Origin: Luteimonas rhizosphaerae
GTDB taxonomy: Bacteria; Pseudomonadota; Gammaproteobacteria; Xanthomonadales; Xanthomonadaceae
Assembly (NCBI RefSeq): GCF_002849595.1
Contig: NZ_NRQR01000008.1
Location: 62,001 to 126,000 of the forward strand
Direction of reading: 5' to 3'
DNA length: 64,000 bases
The position numbers and the translations under genes are program-made. Shown in pieces: positions 7,922 to 17,715 of the stretch. The notes beneath the pieces were generated by a model. It saw nothing but the letters and a program-made list of their open reading frames with translations, was not told the DNA's origin and did not search any database. The number at the start of each line of letters is the position of its first letter. Positions within the stretch are counted from its first letter, which is position 1.

Positions 7922-10144
7922 ATGAAATTCTTCGCAAGCTGCGCCAAGGGGCTCGAGTACCTGCTCGCCGACGAACTTCTTGCGCTGGGGTGCGCGAAGG
8001 CGACGGCGACGATGGCCGGCGTCAACGTCGAAGGCACGCTGCACGACGCGCAGCACGCGGTGCTGTGGTCGCGCCTCGCCAGCCGGGTGCTGTGGCCGCT
8101 GGCGGACTACGCCTGCGAGAACGAGGACGCGCTGTACGCCGGCGCGCGCGCGGTGCCGTGGCACGACCATCTCGATGCCACGCAGACCCTGGCGGTCGAT
8201 GCCCACGTATCGGGCGATGCGATCACCCACGCGCGCTACGCCGCGCAGCGGGTCAAGGACGCGGTCGTCGACAGTCTGCGCGAGCACAGCGGCGAGCGGC
8301 CGGACGTCGATGTCGAGGCGCCGGACCTGCGCCTGAACCTGGTGGTGCGCAAGGGACGCGCGATCCTGTCGGTGGATCTGGGCGGCGGCCCCTTGCATCG
8401 CCGCGGCTGGCGCCGCGCGCAGGGCGAAGCGCCGCTGAAGGAGAACCTGGCCGCGGCCGTGCTGCTGCGCGGCGGCTGGCCGGCGCTGTACGCCGAGGGC
8501 GGCAGCCTGCTGGATCCGATGTGCGGCAGCGGCACGCTGCTGATCGAGGGCGCGCTGATCGCGGCGGACGTCGCGCCGGGCCTGTCGCGCGATGCGAATG
8601 CGATCAGGCCCGGGCGTCCGCCGTCGCGCTGGCACGGTTTCGATGCCGCGCACTGGCAGACGATCCGCGAGGATGCGCTGCGCCGCGAGCGCGCCGGTCG
8701 CGACACGCTGCGCACCGCGTTCTTCGGTAGCGATCTCGACCCGCACGCGATCCGTGCGGCGCGCGAGAACGCCACCGCCGCCGGCCTGCGCGATGCCATC
8801 GTCTGGGACATCGCCGACATGGCGATGCTGAAGACGCCACGGCCGCCGGCGCACGCGATGGCGGCCGCGGCCGACGGCGATGCCGACGCGGGCGGCGAAC
8901 CGGCCAAGGGGCTGGTCGCCTGCAATCCGCCGTACGACGCGCGTCTGGCGGCGGATCCGGCGCTGTACCGGTCGCTCGGCAACGCGCTGCGCCGCGCAGT
9001 GCCGACCTGGCGCGCAGCGCTGCTGTGCGGCGATGCCGAGCTGGCGCATGCCACCGGTCTGCGCGCGCACAAGAAGTACCAGGTGTTCAACGGCGCGATC
9101 GAATGCAGCCTGATCGTCTGCGATCCGGTGCAGCCGCCGCAGCGGTCGACCGAGGCGACGGACATCGTCCTGTCGGACGGTGCGACGATGGTCGCCAATC
9201 GCCTGCGCAAGAACCTGCGCAAGCTCAAGTCTTGGCGGGAACGCGAAGGCGTCAGCTGCTACCGCGCCTACGACGCGGACCTGCCGGAATACGCGGCCGC
9301 GATCGACGTCTACATCGCCGCCGACGACGGCACGCCGGACGGCAACGCGCTGTGGCTGCACGTGCAGGAATACGCGGCCCCGGCCGAGATTCCCGAGACC
9401 GTGACCCGGAGCCGCTTCAACGACGTGCTCGCGGCGGCGCGCGACGTGTTCCGTATCCCGCGCGAGCGCATCGCGGTCAAGACGCGCGCGAAGGGCAAGG
9501 GCGGCAGCAAGTACGGCCGCTTCGATGCACGCCACGAATATCTCGTCGTCGAAGAGGGCCGCGTGCGCCTGCGGGTGAACCTGTTCGACTACCTCGATAC
9601 CGGCGTGTTCCTCGACCACCGGCCGATGCGCCTGCGCCTCGCCGACGAAGCCGGCGACACGCGTTTCCTCAACCTGTTCGGCTACACCGGCGCGGCGACC
9701 GTGCACGCGGCGGTCGGCGGCGCGCGGACGACGACGACCGTCGACCTGTCGGCGACCTATTTGCAATGGTGCGCCGACAACCTCGGCGTCAACGGCATCG
9801 GTGGCGCGAAGCACCGGCTGGTGCAGGCCGACGTGCTGCAGTGGCTGGAAGCGGAGAGCGCCCAGTACGATCTGATCTTCTGCGACCCGCCGACGTTCTC
9901 GAACTCCGCGCGTGCCAGGGACTTCGACATCCAGCGCGAGCACGTGCGCCTGCTGTCGCTGGCGGTCGCGCGGCTGGCGGCGGGCGGGGCGCTGTACTTC
10001 TCGAACAACTTCCGCCGCTTCAAGCTGGACGAGGCCGCGGTGTCGACGTTCGCGCGCATCGAGGACATCACCGCCTCGACGATTCCGCCGGATTTCGCGC
10101 GCAATGCGCGGATCCACCGTGCGTGGAAGCTGACGGCGCTGTGA
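7922..10144 (+). CDS. rlmKL: Bifunctional 23S rRNA (guanine) methyltransferase RlmKL
   Basis: The protein methylates 23S rRNA at G2445 (N2, RlmL half) and G2069 (N7, RlmK half), an SAM-dependent double modification. Its 740 residues read [15 protein letters not shown] at the start, a THUMP domain (about 45-155), the first methyltransferase with [14 protein letters not shown] near 196 and CNPPYDAR near 334, and the second with [14 protein letters not shown] near 584 and CDPPTFSNS near 654. The ATG at 7922 follows a 124-base gap after the hydrolase; the longer open frame overlaps that gene in another frame. Confidence 0.95.
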   Translation: MKFFASCAKGLEYLLADELLALGCAKATATMAGVNVEGTLHDAQHAVLWSRLASRVLWPLADYACENEDALYAGARAVPWHDHLDATQTLAVDAHVSGDAITHARYAAQRVKDAVVDSLREHSGERPDVDVEAPDLRLNLVVRKGRAILSVDLGGGPLHRRGWRRAQGEAPLKENLAAAVLLRGGWPALYAEGGSLLDPMCGSGTLLIEGALIAADVAPGLSRDANAIRPGRPPSRWHGFDAAHWQTIREDALRRERAGRDTLRTAFFGSDLDPHAIRAARENATAAGLRDAIVWDIADMAMLKTPRPPAHAMAAAADGDADAGGEPAKGLVACNPPYDARLAADPALYRSLGNALRRAVPTWRAALLCGDAELAHATGLRAHKKYQVFNGAIECSLIVCDPVQPPQRSTEATDIVLSDGATMVANRLRKNLRKLKSWREREGVSCYRAYDADLPEYAAAIDVYIAADDGTPDGNALWLHVQEYAAPAEIPETVTRSRFNDVLAAARDVFRIPRERIAVKTRAKGKGGSKYGRFDARHEYLVVEEGRVRLRVNLFDYLDTGVFLDHRPMRLRLADEAGDTRFLNLFGYTGAATVHAAVGGARTTTTVDLSATYLQWCADNLGVNGIGGAKHRLVQADVLQWLEAESAQYDLIFCDPPTFSNSARARDFDIQREHVRLLSLAVARLAAGGALYFSNNFRRFKLDEAAVSTFARIEDITASTIPPDFARNARIHRAWKLTAL

Positions 10145-10607
10145 TCCGCGCGGTCTGTGCATCTCCGCACCTGGAGTCGTGCGCAGGCCACGTATCGCGC
10201 GCCGGTGCGCTTCTACAGGGAAGTGCGAACGGGTCGGCCTTGCGTGCGCGAAGGCATCGGGCATCGATTCGACGCGTCGATAGGCGCGGGAATCGCGCCG
10301 ACCGTGCGTGGGGCTGACGGCGCCCGGAAACTTTCTAAGCCCCGGATTCCGGGTGCGCCCTGATGCAGCAGCTCGCCACCGGCGGGAGGGCGCAACGGCT
10401 CGGCGCCGCGGGATTCGTGTCGTGCGCCCGACGACGCCTCGGTATCACCACGTCACGCTCGACGCGTCATCGCTTCGGCGCGGCGGTACTTGTGCGACCA
10501 CGCCGGACGTCATGCGCGCGATCGGTATGAAGCGGGCAGACACCGGACGGCACGGGGGAGGAACCGGTCCGTCCGGTGCGAGCCCGAAGACGCGGGCAGC
10601 GCTGCGC
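10145..10607. other. Intergenic region without recognisable gene
   Basis: About 460 bases separate the convergent rlmKL and phoU genes. I find no supported coding sequence or RNA gene and no clear terminator with a T-run. A long inverted repeat (CACCGGACGG near 10543 and CCGTCCGGTG near 10570) could form a stem downstream of phoU. Open frames here have no family match. Confidence 0.5.
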
Positions 10608-11312
10608 TCAGGTGACGGTATTGGTCTCGTCGCGCTTGTCGCGTGGCGGCAAGGCTTCGTCGCCGTGGACCAGGAACCAGACGTTCTCGGCGATGTTGGT
10701 CGCGTGGTCGCCGATGCGTTCGATGTTCTTGGCCATGAACAGCAGATGGGTGCACGGAGTGATCGCGCGCGGATCTTCCATCATGTAGGTCAGCAGCTCG
10801 CGGAACAGGCCGGTGTAGAGCGTGTCGATCTCGGCGTCCTGCGCGCGGACGCGCTCGGCGGCGGCGGCGTCGTTGTTGTGGAAGGCGACGAGCACTTCGC
10901 GTACCTGCTTGGCCGCCAGCTGGCCGATCACGGTGAGGCCGCGGGTGTAGGGCAGCGGCGGCGCGAGGTTCAGAGCGGTCGAACGCTTGGCGACGTTGGC
11001 CGCGTAGTCGCCGATGCGCTCGATGTCGGCCGCGATGCGCAGGGCGGCCAGGATCTCGCGCAGGTCGCGCGCCATCGGGCCCCGCAGCGCCAGCTTCATG
11101 ACGTCCTGGCTCACTTCGTGTTCCAGCGCGTCGATGGCGTCGTCGTTGGCGATGATGCGCTCGGCGGCCTTGTCGTCGCGACGCTCGACCACGTCCAGTG
11201 CGGACTCCAGCTGCGCGGCCGCCATTTCGCCCATGCGCAGGATCTCGTTGGTCAGACGGCTGCGCTCGTCGTCGTAGCTCTTGACGATGTGGTCGTTCAG
11301 TTGGTTGGGCAT
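10608..11312 (-). CDS. phoU: Phosphate-specific transport system accessory protein PhoU
   Basis: PhoU links the PstSCAB transporter to the PhoR sensor kinase and keeps the Pho regulon off when phosphate is plentiful. The 234-residue protein consists of two related three-helix repeats. Each carries the metal-binding motif: DIERIGDYAANVAKR near residue 91 and NIERIGDHATNIAEN near 196. The ATG at 11312 starts the usual MPNQLNDHIVKSYD; upstream in-frame sequence is not PhoU-like. It is the last gene of the pst operon, 142 bases after pstB. Confidence 0.95.
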   Translation of the reverse strand: MPNQLNDHIVKSYDDERSRLTNEILRMGEMAAAQLESALDVVERRDDKAAERIIANDDAIDALEHEVSQDVMKLALRGPMARDLREILAALRIAADIERIGDYAANVAKRSTALNLAPPLPYTRGLTVIGQLAAKQVREVLVAFHNNDAAAAERVRAQDAEIDTLYTGLFRELLTYMMEDPRAITPCTHLLFMAKNIERIGDHATNIAENVWFLVHGDEALPPRDKRDETNTVT

Positions 11313-11393
11313 GGCGGGGAACCTGGAAGAGTGGCGACGATGTGCGATGCGGAGCTTGGGTCGACTGGGAACCGGCAGACTACGCGCGTCCGG

Positions 11394-11412
11394 CCACGCG
11401 CAGCGCGCGTGG
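11394..11412 (-). other. Stem-loop between pstB and phoU
   Basis: An 8-bp perfect inverted repeat (CCACGCGC / GCGCGTGG, 3-base loop) lies in the pstB-phoU spacer without a T-run. It may stabilise or process the operon mRNA; this is only inferred from structure. Confidence 0.35.
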
Positions 11413-11454
11413 CGTTCGGCAGGCCGCGCGGCAATGCCGCGCAAGCTGGCTGCC

Positions 11455-12285
11455 TCACCCGAACCGGCCGGTGATGTAGTCCTCGGTCTGCTGTTTCGAG
11501 GGATTGGAGAAGATGGTTTCGGTGGTGTCGTGTTCGATCAGGTCGCCGAGATACATGAAGGCCGTGTAATCCGAGACGCGTGCCGCCTGCTGCATGTTGT
11601 GGGTCACGATGACGATCGTGTAATCGACCTTCAACTCCTCGACCAGCTGTTCGATGCGGCTGGTGGAGATCGGATCGAGCGCCGACGTCGGCTCGTCGAG
11701 CAGCAGCACGTCCGGGCGCAGCGCGACGGCGCGGGCGATGCAGAGGCGCTGCTGCTGGCCGCCCGACAGGCCGAGCGCGCTCTGGCCCAGCTTGTCCTTG
11801 ACCTCGTTCCACAGTGCGGCCTGGGTCAGCGCCTGCTCGACGCGGACGTTGAGCTCGGCCTTCGACAGCTTCTCGTGGTGGCGGATCGCGTAGGCGACGT
11901 TCTCGAAGATCGTCATCGGGAACGGCACCGGCTTCTGGAACACCATGCCGACCTTGCTGCGCAGCCGGTTCATCGGATACTTCGGCGACAGGATGTTCTC
12001 GCCGTCGAGCAGCAGCTCGCCGCTCGCGGTCATCTTCGGATACAGCGCGTAGATGCGGTTGAAGATGCGCAGCAGCGTCGACTTGCCGCAGCCCGACGGG
12101 CCGATCAGCGCGGTCACGCGCTTCTCGGGCACTTCCATGTTGATGCCCTTGAGCGCGTGGAAGTCGCCGTAATGGAAGTCGAGGCCGCGCGCGGCGATCT
12201 TGACCGGCGTGGGCGACTGCACCTCGCGCGGCTGCGTCGCCACGGAGAAGCGGTGCGACGGCGGGGCGGTGTGGAGGTCGTTCAT
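11455..12285 (-). CDS. pstB: Phosphate ABC transporter ATP-binding protein PstB
   Basis: The ATPase of the high-affinity phosphate importer, acting at the inner membrane face with PstA and PstC. Its 276 residues include Walker [10 protein letters not shown] at 62-70, the Q-loop near 117, signature LSGGQQQR at 173-180, Walker B LLLDEP at 194-199, and the switch His in [10 protein letters not shown] near 225. The N-terminal 28 residues are a variable, probably disordered extension. It lies 31 bases downstream of pstA. Confidence 0.97.
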   Translation of the reverse strand: MNDLHTAPPSHRFSVATQPREVQSPTPVKIAARGLDFHYGDFHALKGINMEVPEKRVTALIGPSGCGKSTLLRIFNRIYALYPKMTASGELLLDGENILSPKYPMNRLRSKVGMVFQKPVPFPMTIFENVAYAIRHHEKLSKAELNVRVEQALTQAALWNEVKDKLGQSALGLSGGQQQRLCIARAVALRPDVLLLDEPTSALDPISTSRIEQLVEELKVDYTIVIVTHNMQQAARVSDYTAFMYLGDLIEHDTTETIFSNPSKQQTEDYITGRFG

Positions 12286-12316
12286 GGCCGGATCCAGTCG
12301 AGATGGGTCATTGGGG

Positions 12317-13207
12317 TCAGTCGTTCGCGATCTTGTTGCGCAACAGCAGCGCGCGGGCGGCGAGGCTGACGATCAGCACGAAGCAGGTCAGCACCAGCGC
12401 GCCGGCCCAGGCCAGCTGCTGCCAGGACTCGTACGGGCTGCCGGCGTACTGGTACATCACCACCGGCACGCTCGCCATCGGCTGCATGATGTTGTTGTTC
12501 CAGTACTGGTTGCCGAACGCGGTGAACAGCAGCGGCGCGGTTTCGCCGGAGATGCGGGCGAGCGCCAGCAGGATGCCGGTGACGATGCCCGCCGACGCGC
12601 TGCGGTACATCACCTGCACGATGACCTTCCAATGCGGCACGCCGAGCGACAGCGCGGCCTCGCGCATCTGCGTGGGCACCAGCTGCAGCATCTCGTCGGT
12701 CGTGCGCACGACGACCGGCAGCACGATGAAGGCGAGGGCGATCGCGCCGGCCAGCGCCGAGAAGCGGCCGCCGGTCTGCATGACGAAGGCGGTGTAGACG
12801 AACAGGCCCAGCACGATCGACGGCGCCGACAGCAGGATGTCGTTGATGAAGCGCACGACGGTGCCGAACTTCCGCGCCCGGCCGTATTCCGACAGCCAGG
12901 TGCCGGCGGCGACGCCGAGCGGCGTGCCGATCGCGATCGCCAGACCGCACATCACCGCACTGCCGAAGAACGCGTTGAGCAGGCCGCCGTCCTGCATCGG
13001 CGGCGGGGTCATCTGGGTGAACAGTGCCGGGTTGATGCCGCCGGCCGCCTTGGAGATCAACGTCCACAGGATCCAGCCGAGGAAGAACAGGCCGAATGCC
13101 GCGGCCAGACAGCCCAGCACGACGGCGATCGCATTGGTGAAGCGACGGCGCCCATGCAGGCGGTCGGCGACCTGGCGCTCGCGTTCGGTGACGACACTGG
13201 CCATCAC
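12317..13207 (-). CDS. pstA: Phosphate ABC transporter permease PstA
   Basis: One of two membrane channel subunits of the phosphate importer. It has 296 residues with six likely membrane helices; the first is at about 28-55. The ABC permease coupling loop is seen as [20 protein letters not shown] near residue 163, which contacts PstB. The start overlaps the pstC stop by 4 bases, so the pair is translationally coupled. Confidence 0.96.
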   Translation of the reverse strand: MMASVVTERERQVADRLHGRRRFTNAIAVVLGCLAAAFGLFFLGWILWTLISKAAGGINPALFTQMTPPPMQDGGLLNAFFGSAVMCGLAIAIGTPLGVAAGTWLSEYGRARKFGTVVRFINDILLSAPSIVLGLFVYTAFVMQTGGRFSALAGAIALAFIVLPVVVRTTDEMLQLVPTQMREAALSLGVPHWKVIVQVMYRSASAGIVTGILLALARISGETAPLLFTAFGNQYWNNNIMQPMASVPVVMYQYAGSPYESWQQLAWAGALVLTCFVLIVSLAARALLLRNKIAND

Positions 13208-14190
13208 TTGCCCTCCTTGCGGGACAGCTGCATCAGCATCAGGCGCGCGATCGCCAGCACGACGAAGGTCACGATGAACAGCACGAAGCCGAGCAGCAGC
13301 AGCGCCGAACGGTAGGTTTCGGTGGCTTCACCGAAATCGTTGGCGATCAGCGCGGCGATCGTCGTGCCCGGCTCGAGCAGCGACGGCGTCAGTCGCACGG
13401 AGTTGCCGATGACGAAGGCGACGGCCATGGTCTCGCCGAGCGCCCGGCCGAGGCCGAGGAAGATGCCGCCGATCACGGCAGAGCGCGTGTAGGGCAGCAC
13501 GATGTCCCAGCTGACTTCCCACTTGGTCGACCCGAGTGCGTAGGCGGATTCCTTCAGGCGCGTGGGCACCGTCAGGAACACCTCGCGCATCACCGAGGAG
13601 ATGAAGGGAATCACCATGATCGCCAGCACGAAGCCGGCGGTCAGCGTGCCGATGCCCAGCGGCGGTCCCTGGAACAGGATGCCGATGCCGGGGATCGTGC
13701 CCAGGTGATCGTTGAGCCACGGCGTGACATGGGTCGTCATCACCGGCACGAGCACGAACAGGCCCCACATGCCGTAGATGATCGAGGGAATGCCCGCGAG
13801 CAGCTCGATCGCGGTGCCGACCGGGCCGCGCAACCAGCGCGGGGCGACCTCGGTCAGGAAGAAGGCGATGCCGAAACTGACCGGCACGGCGATGATCATC
13901 GCGATCAACGCGGTGACGATGGTGCCCGCGATCGGCGCCAGCGCACCGTAGCGGTTCTCGACCGGATTCCAGTCGGCGGTGGTGAAGAACGACAGGCCCT
14001 GCGACGACAGGGCGTCGCGGCCGCCCCACAGCATCGACAGCGCGGCGCCGGCGAGCGCCAGCATCACGAAGACGACGGTGGCGGTCAGCAGCATGCGGAA
14101 GAAGCGGTCGGCGCGTGCGTCGCGGATGTCGCGGCGCGTCGGCGCGGACGTGATGGCCGCGGTCGACGTGGGGACAGCAGTGGCGTTCAT
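13204..14190 (-). CDS. pstC: Phosphate ABC transporter permease PstC
   Basis: The second channel subunit of the phosphate importer, 328 residues with about six membrane helices. A periplasmic part (about 60-85) includes FFTTADWNPVENRYG, typical of PstC. The coupling loop is REVFLTVPTRLKESAYALG near residue 206. The first 25 residues, rich in Thr/Ala, are a cytosolic tail. The gene lies 109 bases after pstS across a stem-loop and overlaps pstA by 4 bases. Confidence 0.96.
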   Translation of the reverse strand: MNATAVPTSTAAITSAPTRRDIRDARADRFFRMLLTATVVFVMLALAGAALSMLWGGRDALSSQGLSFFTTADWNPVENRYGALAPIAGTIVTALIAMIIAVPVSFGIAFFLTEVAPRWLRGPVGTAIELLAGIPSIIYGMWGLFVLVPVMTTHVTPWLNDHLGTIPGIGILFQGPPLGIGTLTAGFVLAIMVIPFISSVMREVFLTVPTRLKESAYALGSTKWEVSWDIVLPYTRSAVIGGIFLGLGRALGETMAVAFVIGNSVRLTPSLLEPGTTIAALIANDFGEATETYRSALLLLGFVLFIVTFVVLAIARLMLMQLSRKEGK

Positions 14191-14269
14191 CGGAAAGGGC
14201 AGCCCGGTGCGCGTGATGGGGAGACTCGCTGGCGGGCGACGGCGTCACGACGCCGCCCCCGGAACGACC

Positions 14270-14288
14270 GTGCGCCCCTCGGGCGCAC
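14270..14288 (-). other. Stem-loop between pstS and pstC
   Basis: A perfect 8-bp stem (GTGCGCCC / GGGCGCAC, 3-base loop) lies just after the pstS stop without a T-run. In many bacteria a structure here protects pstS mRNA so that the binding protein outnumbers the permease; the same role is inferred here. Confidence 0.45.
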
Positions 14289-14299
14289 CGTCACTTGCA

Positions 14300-15391
14300 T
14301 CACTGGAACTCGGCCGCCCAGTAGGCCTCGATCTGCTGTACCAGCTCCGGCGGCAGCGGCACGTAGTGCAGTTCGCTGGCCTGGGCCTGGCCGGATTCGA
14401 AGGCCCACTTGAAGAAATCGAGCGCGGCCTGGCTGCGCGCGGCGTCCTTCGGCTGCTTGTGCATCAGCATGAAGTTGGTCGCGGTGATCGGCCACGCGTT
14501 CTCGCCCGGGGCGTCGGTGATAACCAGGTTGAAGTCCTGCGCATTCGCCCAGTCGGCGCCCGCGGCCGCGGCGGCGAAGCTTTCCTCGCTCGGCTGCACC
14601 CAGTTGCCGGCCGCGTTCTGCAGCGAGGCGTACGGCATGTTGTTCTGCAGCGCGTAGGCCAGCTCGACGTAGCCGATCGAGCCCTTAATCTGCTGCACGT
14701 ACGAGGCCACGCCTTCGTTGCCCTTGCCGCCGACGCCGCCCGGCCACTGCACCGAGGTGCCTTCGCCGACGGTCGACTTCCAGTCCGGGCTGACCTTCGA
14801 CAGGTAGTTCGAGAAGTTGAACGTCGTACCCGAACCGTCCGAGCGGTGGACGACGCTGATCTTGCCGGCCGGCAGGGACACGCCCGGGTTCAGCGCGGCG
14901 ATCGCCGGGTCGTTCCAGGTCGCGATCTTGCCGAGGAAGATGTCGGCCAGCAGCGCACCGGTCAGCTTCAGCTGGCCCGGCTCGAGGCCGTCGACGTTGA
15001 GCACCGGCACCACGCCGCCGATCGCCGACGGGAACTGGCCCAGGCCCGCGGCCTGCAGTTCGGCGCTGTCGAGCGGCTTGTCGGACGAACCGAAGTCGAC
15101 CGTGCCGGCCTTGATCTGGGCGATGCCGCCGCCCGAGCCGATCGACTGGTAGTTGATGCGGTTGCCGGTCGCGGCGTTGTAGTCGGCCGACCACTTCGAG
15201 ACCAGCGGATAGATGAACGAGGCGCCCGCGCCGGAGACGTTGGCGGTGACGCGATCGCCGGCGGGCTGGCCCGCGGCAGGCGCGCCGTCGGCGGTCTGGC
15301 CGGCGGGTGCATCCGCGTTGCCGCCGCAGGCGGCCAGGAAGAATGCCGTGGAGAGGGCGAGCGCGCCCATGCGGACCATTTGACGGGACAT
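14300..15391 (-). CDS. pstS: Phosphate-binding protein PstS (lipoprotein)
   Basis: The periplasmic phosphate receptor of the Pst importer. The 363-residue precursor has a lipobox (FLAAC, Cys22), so it is probably membrane-anchored. Phosphate-binding segments are recognisable: VSGAGASFIYPL near residue 51, GSGGGIAQIKAGTVDFGSSDKPL near 85-107 and HRSDGSGTTFNFSNYL near 180. The ATG at 15391 follows a good RBS (AGTTAGA); the longer frame begins inside the promoter. A Pho-box-like repeat lies 55 bases upstream. The gene heads pstSCAB-phoU. Confidence 0.96.
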   Translation of the reverse strand: MSRQMVRMGALALSTAFFLAACGGNADAPAGQTADGAPAAGQPAGDRVTANVSGAGASFIYPLVSKWSADYNAATGNRINYQSIGSGGGIAQIKAGTVDFGSSDKPLDSAELQAAGLGQFPSAIGGVVPVLNVDGLEPGQLKLTGALLADIFLGKIATWNDPAIAALNPGVSLPAGKISVVHRSDGSGTTFNFSNYLSKVSPDWKSTVGEGTSVQWPGGVGGKGNEGVASYVQQIKGSIGYVELAYALQNNMPYASLQNAAGNWVQPSEESFAAAAAGADWANAQDFNLVITDAPGENAWPITATNFMLMHKQPKDAARSQAALDFFKWAFESGQAQASELHYVPLPPELVQQIEAYWAAEFQ

Positions 15392-15445
15392 GTCTAACTC
15401 CAAGAGGGGGCGACAACGCGCTGCGTCACCCGGTACGCGCATTTA

Positions 15446-15474
15446 ATGATGTTTTTGTTGCACTGATATGACAG
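15446..15474 (-). promoter_or_regulatory. Pho box upstream of pstS
   Basis: On the minus strand the order is CTGTCAT, 4 bases, GTGCAAC, 4 AT bases (AAAA), ACATCAT. The 11-bp period and the perfect first heptamer match the PhoB consensus (CTGTCAT repeats). The later heptamers are weaker (about 4 of 7). The site lies 55 bases before the pstS ATG, followed by an AT-rich stretch (ATTAAAT) that could be a -10 region. Confidence 0.7.
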
Positions 15475-15537
15475 GCCGCCAGTGCCACGGGGCCGGCGGT
15501 CCGTGGCCTCCATGGAACCATGTTCTCTCCATCCGGC

Positions 15538-15563
15538 AAAAAAAAAGCGGGCCCGCAGGCCCG
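15538..15563 (-). terminator. Orphan rho-independent terminator on the minus strand
   Basis: On the minus strand a 6-bp GC stem (CGGGCC / GGCCCG, 4-base loop) is followed by C and nine T. There is no minus-strand protein gene upstream of it between here and the porin start, so it ends an unknown short transcript or shields the pstS promoter. Confidence 0.7.
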
Positions 15564-15800
15564 AAGAGGAGAGCTGGATGCGGCACGCGTTCGCAGCGGC
15601 AGGGGTCCGCAGATGTTCCGGTCACGGCGCGCTGTCCGCCCCGGACGCCCATCGGCGTTGCATGCGGCCAGCCGGTTCGGGCCGGCGATCATCGCGTCCA
15701 CGCCATTGCATCGCTGGACCATGACGCCACGATGGCGGCCGGGTTGCAGCGTCGTGGCATCGCATCCCACGTCGTCCGAAACGCGAAAGACGACGGGGCC
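15564..15800 (-). ncRNA. Candidate small RNA upstream of pstS
   Basis: Inferred only from the terminator at 15538-15563: a transcript on the minus strand would end there, and no convincing protein is encoded. The last bases before the stem are pyrimidine-rich (AGCTCTCCTCTTC), the kind of anti-Shine-Dalgarno segment common in Hfq-dependent small RNAs. The 5' end is unknown, so the given extent is a guess. Confidence 0.3.
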
Positions 15801-15803
15801 AGA

Positions 15804-15821
15804 CTGACGCGCAAGTGTAAT
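15804..15821 (+). promoter_or_regulatory. Weak Pho-box-like repeat upstream of the phosphate porin
   Basis: CTGACGC, 4 bases, GTGTAAT: two heptamers at the 11-bp PhoB period but matching only 4 and 5 of 7 positions. It lies 52 bases before the porin start. The spacing and the gene downstream make it plausible; the sequence alone is weak. Confidence 0.3.
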
Positions 15822-15872
15822 AATCCGCGCCATCGCGGCGGCTCCCGCGCTTCCCCCACCAGAGAATCCGAC

Positions 15873-17207
15873 ATGCACAAGACGCCCCTGGCCCTCGTCC
15901 TGGCGCTCGGCGCCGGCCTCGCGCCCGGCGCTGCCGCCTCCTCCGAGCGCAGCGAACTCGCAGAACTGAAAGCGCAGCTGGCGGCGCTGCAGGCCAAGGT
16001 CGATGCGCTGGAACAACGTGCAGCGCAGGACGAGGCGACGGCAGCGACGGTTGCGCCACCTTCTCCGGTGATCGCGCCTGCGCCTGCGCCTCCGGTGACG
16101 CCCGCGCCGGCCGCGGCCGATGCCCCGAAGGTCGCGACGCGCGGCGGACTGCGCGTGGAATCGGCCGATGGCGAGTTCGAAGCCTCGCTGAGCGGACGCA
16201 TCCACTTCGATGCGTATGCCTTCGATCGCGACCAGGCCGATACCACCGGCACGACCGACTTCCGCCGCGCGCGTCTGACGCTGGCAGGCCTGGCCTACGG
16301 CTGGGAGTACAAGCTCGAGCAGGATTTCGCGGCGGGCAGCAACCTCGACGGCCTGCGCGATGCCTTCATCGCGACCGACCTGTGGGGCGGCACGCTCACC
16401 ATCGGCCACTTCAAGCCGTACCGGTCGATGGAAGAGCTGACCAGCTCCAACGACATCCTCATGATGGAGCGGCCGTTCGCTTCCGCGACCGGCCTCTTCA
16501 ACGGCAGGCAGTTCCAGCAGGGCGTCGGTTACCGGCGCGCGGGCGATCACTACACCGCGGGCTTCACCGTCTTCAACCTGCGCGGCGCCTCGGGCACCCG
16601 CAACGAGGGCGTCGGTGCCTCCGGTCGCGTGACCTGGGCGCCGATCGCCACCGACACCGAGACCCTGCATTTCGGCGGCTGGGCCAGTGTCGAGAATGCC
16701 AACCAGGGCTCGGCGGATCTCGCCGCGTCCGCGAGCTACGCCGGTCGTCGCGGTCCGTCGCAGTCGATCGCGACGGTCGCCGGCGACAGCGGCGGCAAGG
16801 TCACCGCGGCGGGCGTCGAAGCCGCCGGCACGTTCGGTCCGCTGTTCTTCCAGGCGGAGTACGTCGACGCGACGTTCGAGCAGCCGATCGGCGGCGACCA
16901 GGACGTCATGACGTGGTACCTGCAGGGCAGCTGGCTGCTCAACGGCGGGCACCACGCCTACAAGCCGGCGACGGGCGTGTTCGGCGCCCCGCGCGCGACC
17001 GATCGCGGGCTGTGGGAGTTGACCGGTCGTTACGACGTCATCGAGAACCGCGACCTCGGCGACCGCGAGGTCTCGAGCGTCATCGTCGGACTCAACTACT
17101 ACCTCAATCCCAGCCTGCGCTTCATGTTCAACTACGTGCGCGGCGACAACCACGTCAACGGCGACAAGACCGCGCAGTACGCGCTGCGCACGCAGTTCAG
17201 CTGGTAG
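15873..17207 (+). CDS. Phosphate-selective porin OprO/OprP family
   Basis: An outer-membrane anion porin expected to take up phosphate or polyphosphate. The 444-residue precursor has a signal peptide (about 1-21), a short coiled coil (about 24-50), a Pro/Ala linker (about 58-85) and then a beta-barrel domain. Family features include LSGRIHFDAYAFD near residue 108, FRRARLTLAGLAYGWEYKLEQDF near 130-152, the FKPYRSMEELTSSND motif near 181, and a terminal aromatic strand ending TQFSW. It is divergent from pstS with 481 bases between starts, consistent with a shared phosphate response. The ATG at 15873 gives the signal peptide. Confidence 0.9.
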   Translation: MHKTPLALVLALGAGLAPGAAASSERSELAELKAQLAALQAKVDALEQRAAQDEATAATVAPPSPVIAPAPAPPVTPAPAAADAPKVATRGGLRVESADGEFEASLSGRIHFDAYAFDRDQADTTGTTDFRRARLTLAGLAYGWEYKLEQDFAAGSNLDGLRDAFIATDLWGGTLTIGHFKPYRSMEELTSSNDILMMERPFASATGLFNGRQFQQGVGYRRAGDHYTAGFTVFNLRGASGTRNEGVGASGRVTWAPIATDTETLHFGGWASVENANQGSADLAASASYAGRRGPSQSIATVAGDSGGKVTAAGVEAAGTFGPLFFQAEYVDATFEQPIGGDQDVMTWYLQGSWLLNGGHHAYKPATGVFGAPRATDRGLWELTGRYDVIENRDLGDREVSSVIVGLNYYLNPSLRFMFNYVRGDNHVNGDKTAQYALRTQFSW

Positions 17208-17214
17208 ACCCGGG

Positions 17215-17715
17215 TCAGGGGGCGGGCACGAACGCGGCCTGCACCCGCAGCTGGCCATCGGTCGCGGCGGCGCTCAGCGTCGTCGGGGCCAGCCCGTAGC
17301 GCTGGCGCAGCGCATCGAGGAACCCGAGCAACTGGCCGGCGGTGGCGGTCTCGACTTCGATGACGAGACTGCCGTCGTCGCCGGTGCTCTCGCGCGTGAT
17401 GCCCAGGCCCGCGCGCGCCGCGCCGTCGAGCACCGCGGTGCGCAGCGTCGCGGCATCGGCCGGCGGGACCGGCATCGTCGAATCGAGCGTCGCGAGCGAC
17501 GCGGCGTTCGCCCGCGCGTCCGCCAGCGCGGTGGCGGCATCCTGCTGGCGCAGCTGCGCCGTATCGCGCGCCTGCCGCAACGGCAGCAGCAGGCCGTACA
17601 CGTAGACGAACGCCGCGACCAGGACCGCCATCACGCCGAGCATCGCGCGCTCGCGTGGTTGCCGCTCGCGCCACCAGGCAGCGATCCGTGCGACGCGGGC
17701 GTCGACGGCGCTCAT
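17215..17715 (-). CDS. gspM: Type II secretion system protein M
   Basis: A bitopic inner-membrane component that dimerises with GspL on the assembly platform. It has 166 residues: a short cytosolic N-terminus, one membrane helix (about 26-46), a coiled-coil-like segment (about 48-75) and a ferredoxin-like periplasmic domain. The start overlaps the gspL stop (ATGA). It is the last gene of this operon; no gspN follows, since the next gene is the convergent porin only 7 bases away. Confidence 0.82.
   Translation of the reverse strand: MSAVDARVARIAAWWRERQPRERAMLGVMAVLVAAFVYVYGLLLPLRQARDTAQLRQQDAATALADARANAASLATLDSTMPVPPADAATLRTAVLDGAARAGLGITRESTGDDGSLVIEVETATAGQLLGFLDALRQRYGLAPTTLSAAATDGQLRVQAAFVPAP

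Noticed and set aside
7415-10264. 949-codon minus-strand ORF opposite rlmKL
   Set aside because: No family motif; composition is that of an antisense shadow of rlmKL.
10308-11474. 388-codon plus-strand ORF opposite phoU
   Set aside because: No family match and antisense-type composition; phoU on the minus strand is unambiguous.
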